From JBEVJK01 sp963791325 (GTDB lineage: Bacteria; Pseudomonadota; Alphaproteobacteria; Rhizobiales; Rhizobiaceae), in NCBI GenBank assembly GCA_963791325.1, contig CAWBRU010000011.1, forward strand, positions 205,163 to 269,162: 64,000 bases of DNA, read 5' to 3'. The notes below the pieces were generated by a model. That model had not been told where the DNA came from, searched no databases, and saw only the letters and a program-made list of their open reading frames with translations. Of this stretch, positions 63,472-64,000 are shown in pieces. Position 1 is the stretch's first letter; every line of letters begins with the position of its first letter. Made by a program: the position numbers and the translations under genes.

Positions 63472-63493
63472 GCCCCGGCCTCACGGCCGGGGC
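63472..63493 (+). terminator. Probable rRNA operon terminator
   Basis: The perfect 9-base stem GCCCCGGCC / GGCCGGGGC with a TCAC loop is followed by TTGTTGT. It lies 27 bases after the initiator tRNA. Confidence 0.75.
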
Positions 63494-64000
63494 TTGTTGT
63501 CGCCCGCTCTTGGTCCGGCCGGCAAGCCTGCGCCTTGACCGCCTCATCACGCGCGCCTTGGCTTTTCGCTGAGGCCGATTTGCTTCCTCGTTGCGGCCGA
63601 GCGCCGATCCCGTGTCGGGCTGCGGCGGCGCCGGCCTCGGGCCTTGCGGCTTAGTGCAGCGAACGTTTCGAGTCCCGAGTTAGGAGTTCCGCGCGGACCG
63701 AAATCCGATCGCCGCCGTCAGCCGGCGGCAACCGACGGAACCCCGTCGGGGCCTTCGGCAGCGACCTGCCGATGGTGCTGATCGATGAGGATATTTCGGA
63801 TCTCGCCATGCCGAAGGTTCTGGTTGAGAGCCGGCAGGGCGCGCTTGCCGCGCCCCCCACGCAATCGCTCGCTGCGCCGTTGAGCCTGCCGCCGTGCAGC
63901 AATCTCTGCGCGGTGCGAGCGTCATCGCGGCCCTGCCCGATCACCGCCGGATGACAGCTTCCCGTCTGCTGCAGAACGGGATGCAACCGGTTTACGAAAC
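63494..64000. other. Region after the rRNA operon with no assignable gene
   Basis: I see no convincing complete gene in these 507 bases. A 60-residue open frame at 63772 to 63954 has no recognisable family. An ATG at 63951 opens a frame (MTASRLLQNGMQPVYE) that runs off the right edge and could be the start of a gene, but too little is visible. A GC-rich hairpin-forming stretch lies near 63740. Confidence 0.4.

Noticed and set aside
63772..63954. A 60-residue open frame after the rRNA operon
   Set aside because: It has no convincing ribosome site, no family resemblance and atypical composition, so it is not called as a gene.

Overview
The window comes from a high-GC alphaproteobacterium, most likely of the order Hyphomicrobiales (Rhizobiales). 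The evidence is the rRNA operon, with an alphaproteobacterial-type 16S gene, Ile and Ala tRNAs in the spacer and an initiator tRNA after 5S, together with a housekeeping backbone typical of that order: secA / PpiC / argJ / GNAT / mutT, then comF / grxC / nitrilase / DUF1178 / ubiG, then lysC / ptsP / prfA / prmC / DUF4167 / clpB. I cannot assign a genus from the sequence alone.

Region 1 (1 to about 23.4 kb) is an accessory catabolic island. A LysR-type regulator diverges from hydantoinase/oxoprolinase genes (hyuA, hyuB), a complete polyamine-type ABC importer with a Tat-exported binding protein, an amidase, a carboxymuconolactone-decarboxylase-like protein, a 3-hydroxyisobutyrate-dehydrogenase-like enzyme, an N-carbamoyl-D-amino-acid hydrolase and a D-hydantoinase/dihydropyrimidinase. 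A second divergent block carries MmgE/PrpD, CaiB CoA-transferase and MaoC-type hydratase genes on the minus strand. On the plus strand it carries a polysaccharide-deacetylase-fold hydrolase, a small CxxC protein, a CobW GTPase, an isochorismatase-fold amidohydrolase and an acyl-CoA synthetase. The combination suggests uptake and ring opening of a cyclic amide, imide or ureide, deamidation, then CoA activation of the carbon skeleton. Nearly identical inverted repeats (ATTGATA, 9 or 10 bases, TATCAAT) lie in both divergent intergenic regions and are probably the operators of the shared LysR regulator.

Region 2 (23.4 to 49 kb) is intact core genome: an envelope polysaccharide pair (flippase and acetyltransferase), secA, a parvulin isomerase, argJ, mutT, a Flp pilin locus, comF to ubiG, an ABC-2 type transporter between ubiG and lysC, then lysC to clpB. 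A heat-shock sigma factor promoter is readable before clpB. Three copies of a short palindromic intergenic repeat occur here.

Region 3 (49 to 57.4 kb) holds an L,D-transpeptidase, a fused ManNAc-6-phosphate epimerase / ROK kinase, a sugar ABC importer without its own ATPase, and a LytM-type M23 peptidase. Region 4 (57.4 to 64 kb) is the rRNA operon with promoter, boxA-like site, processing stem and terminator, preceded by a perfect 21-bp inverted repeat.

A major caveat is that many genes between 1 and 20.3 kb, and several between 50.1 and 53.5 kb, are broken by one-base indels. The protein remains recognisable on both sides of each shift, with almost no in-frame stops. Other genes in the same stretches, and all genes from 21 to 50 kb, are undamaged. 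This looks more like patchy consensus error than decay, so broken genes are typed as pseudogenes but described by the product they would encode.
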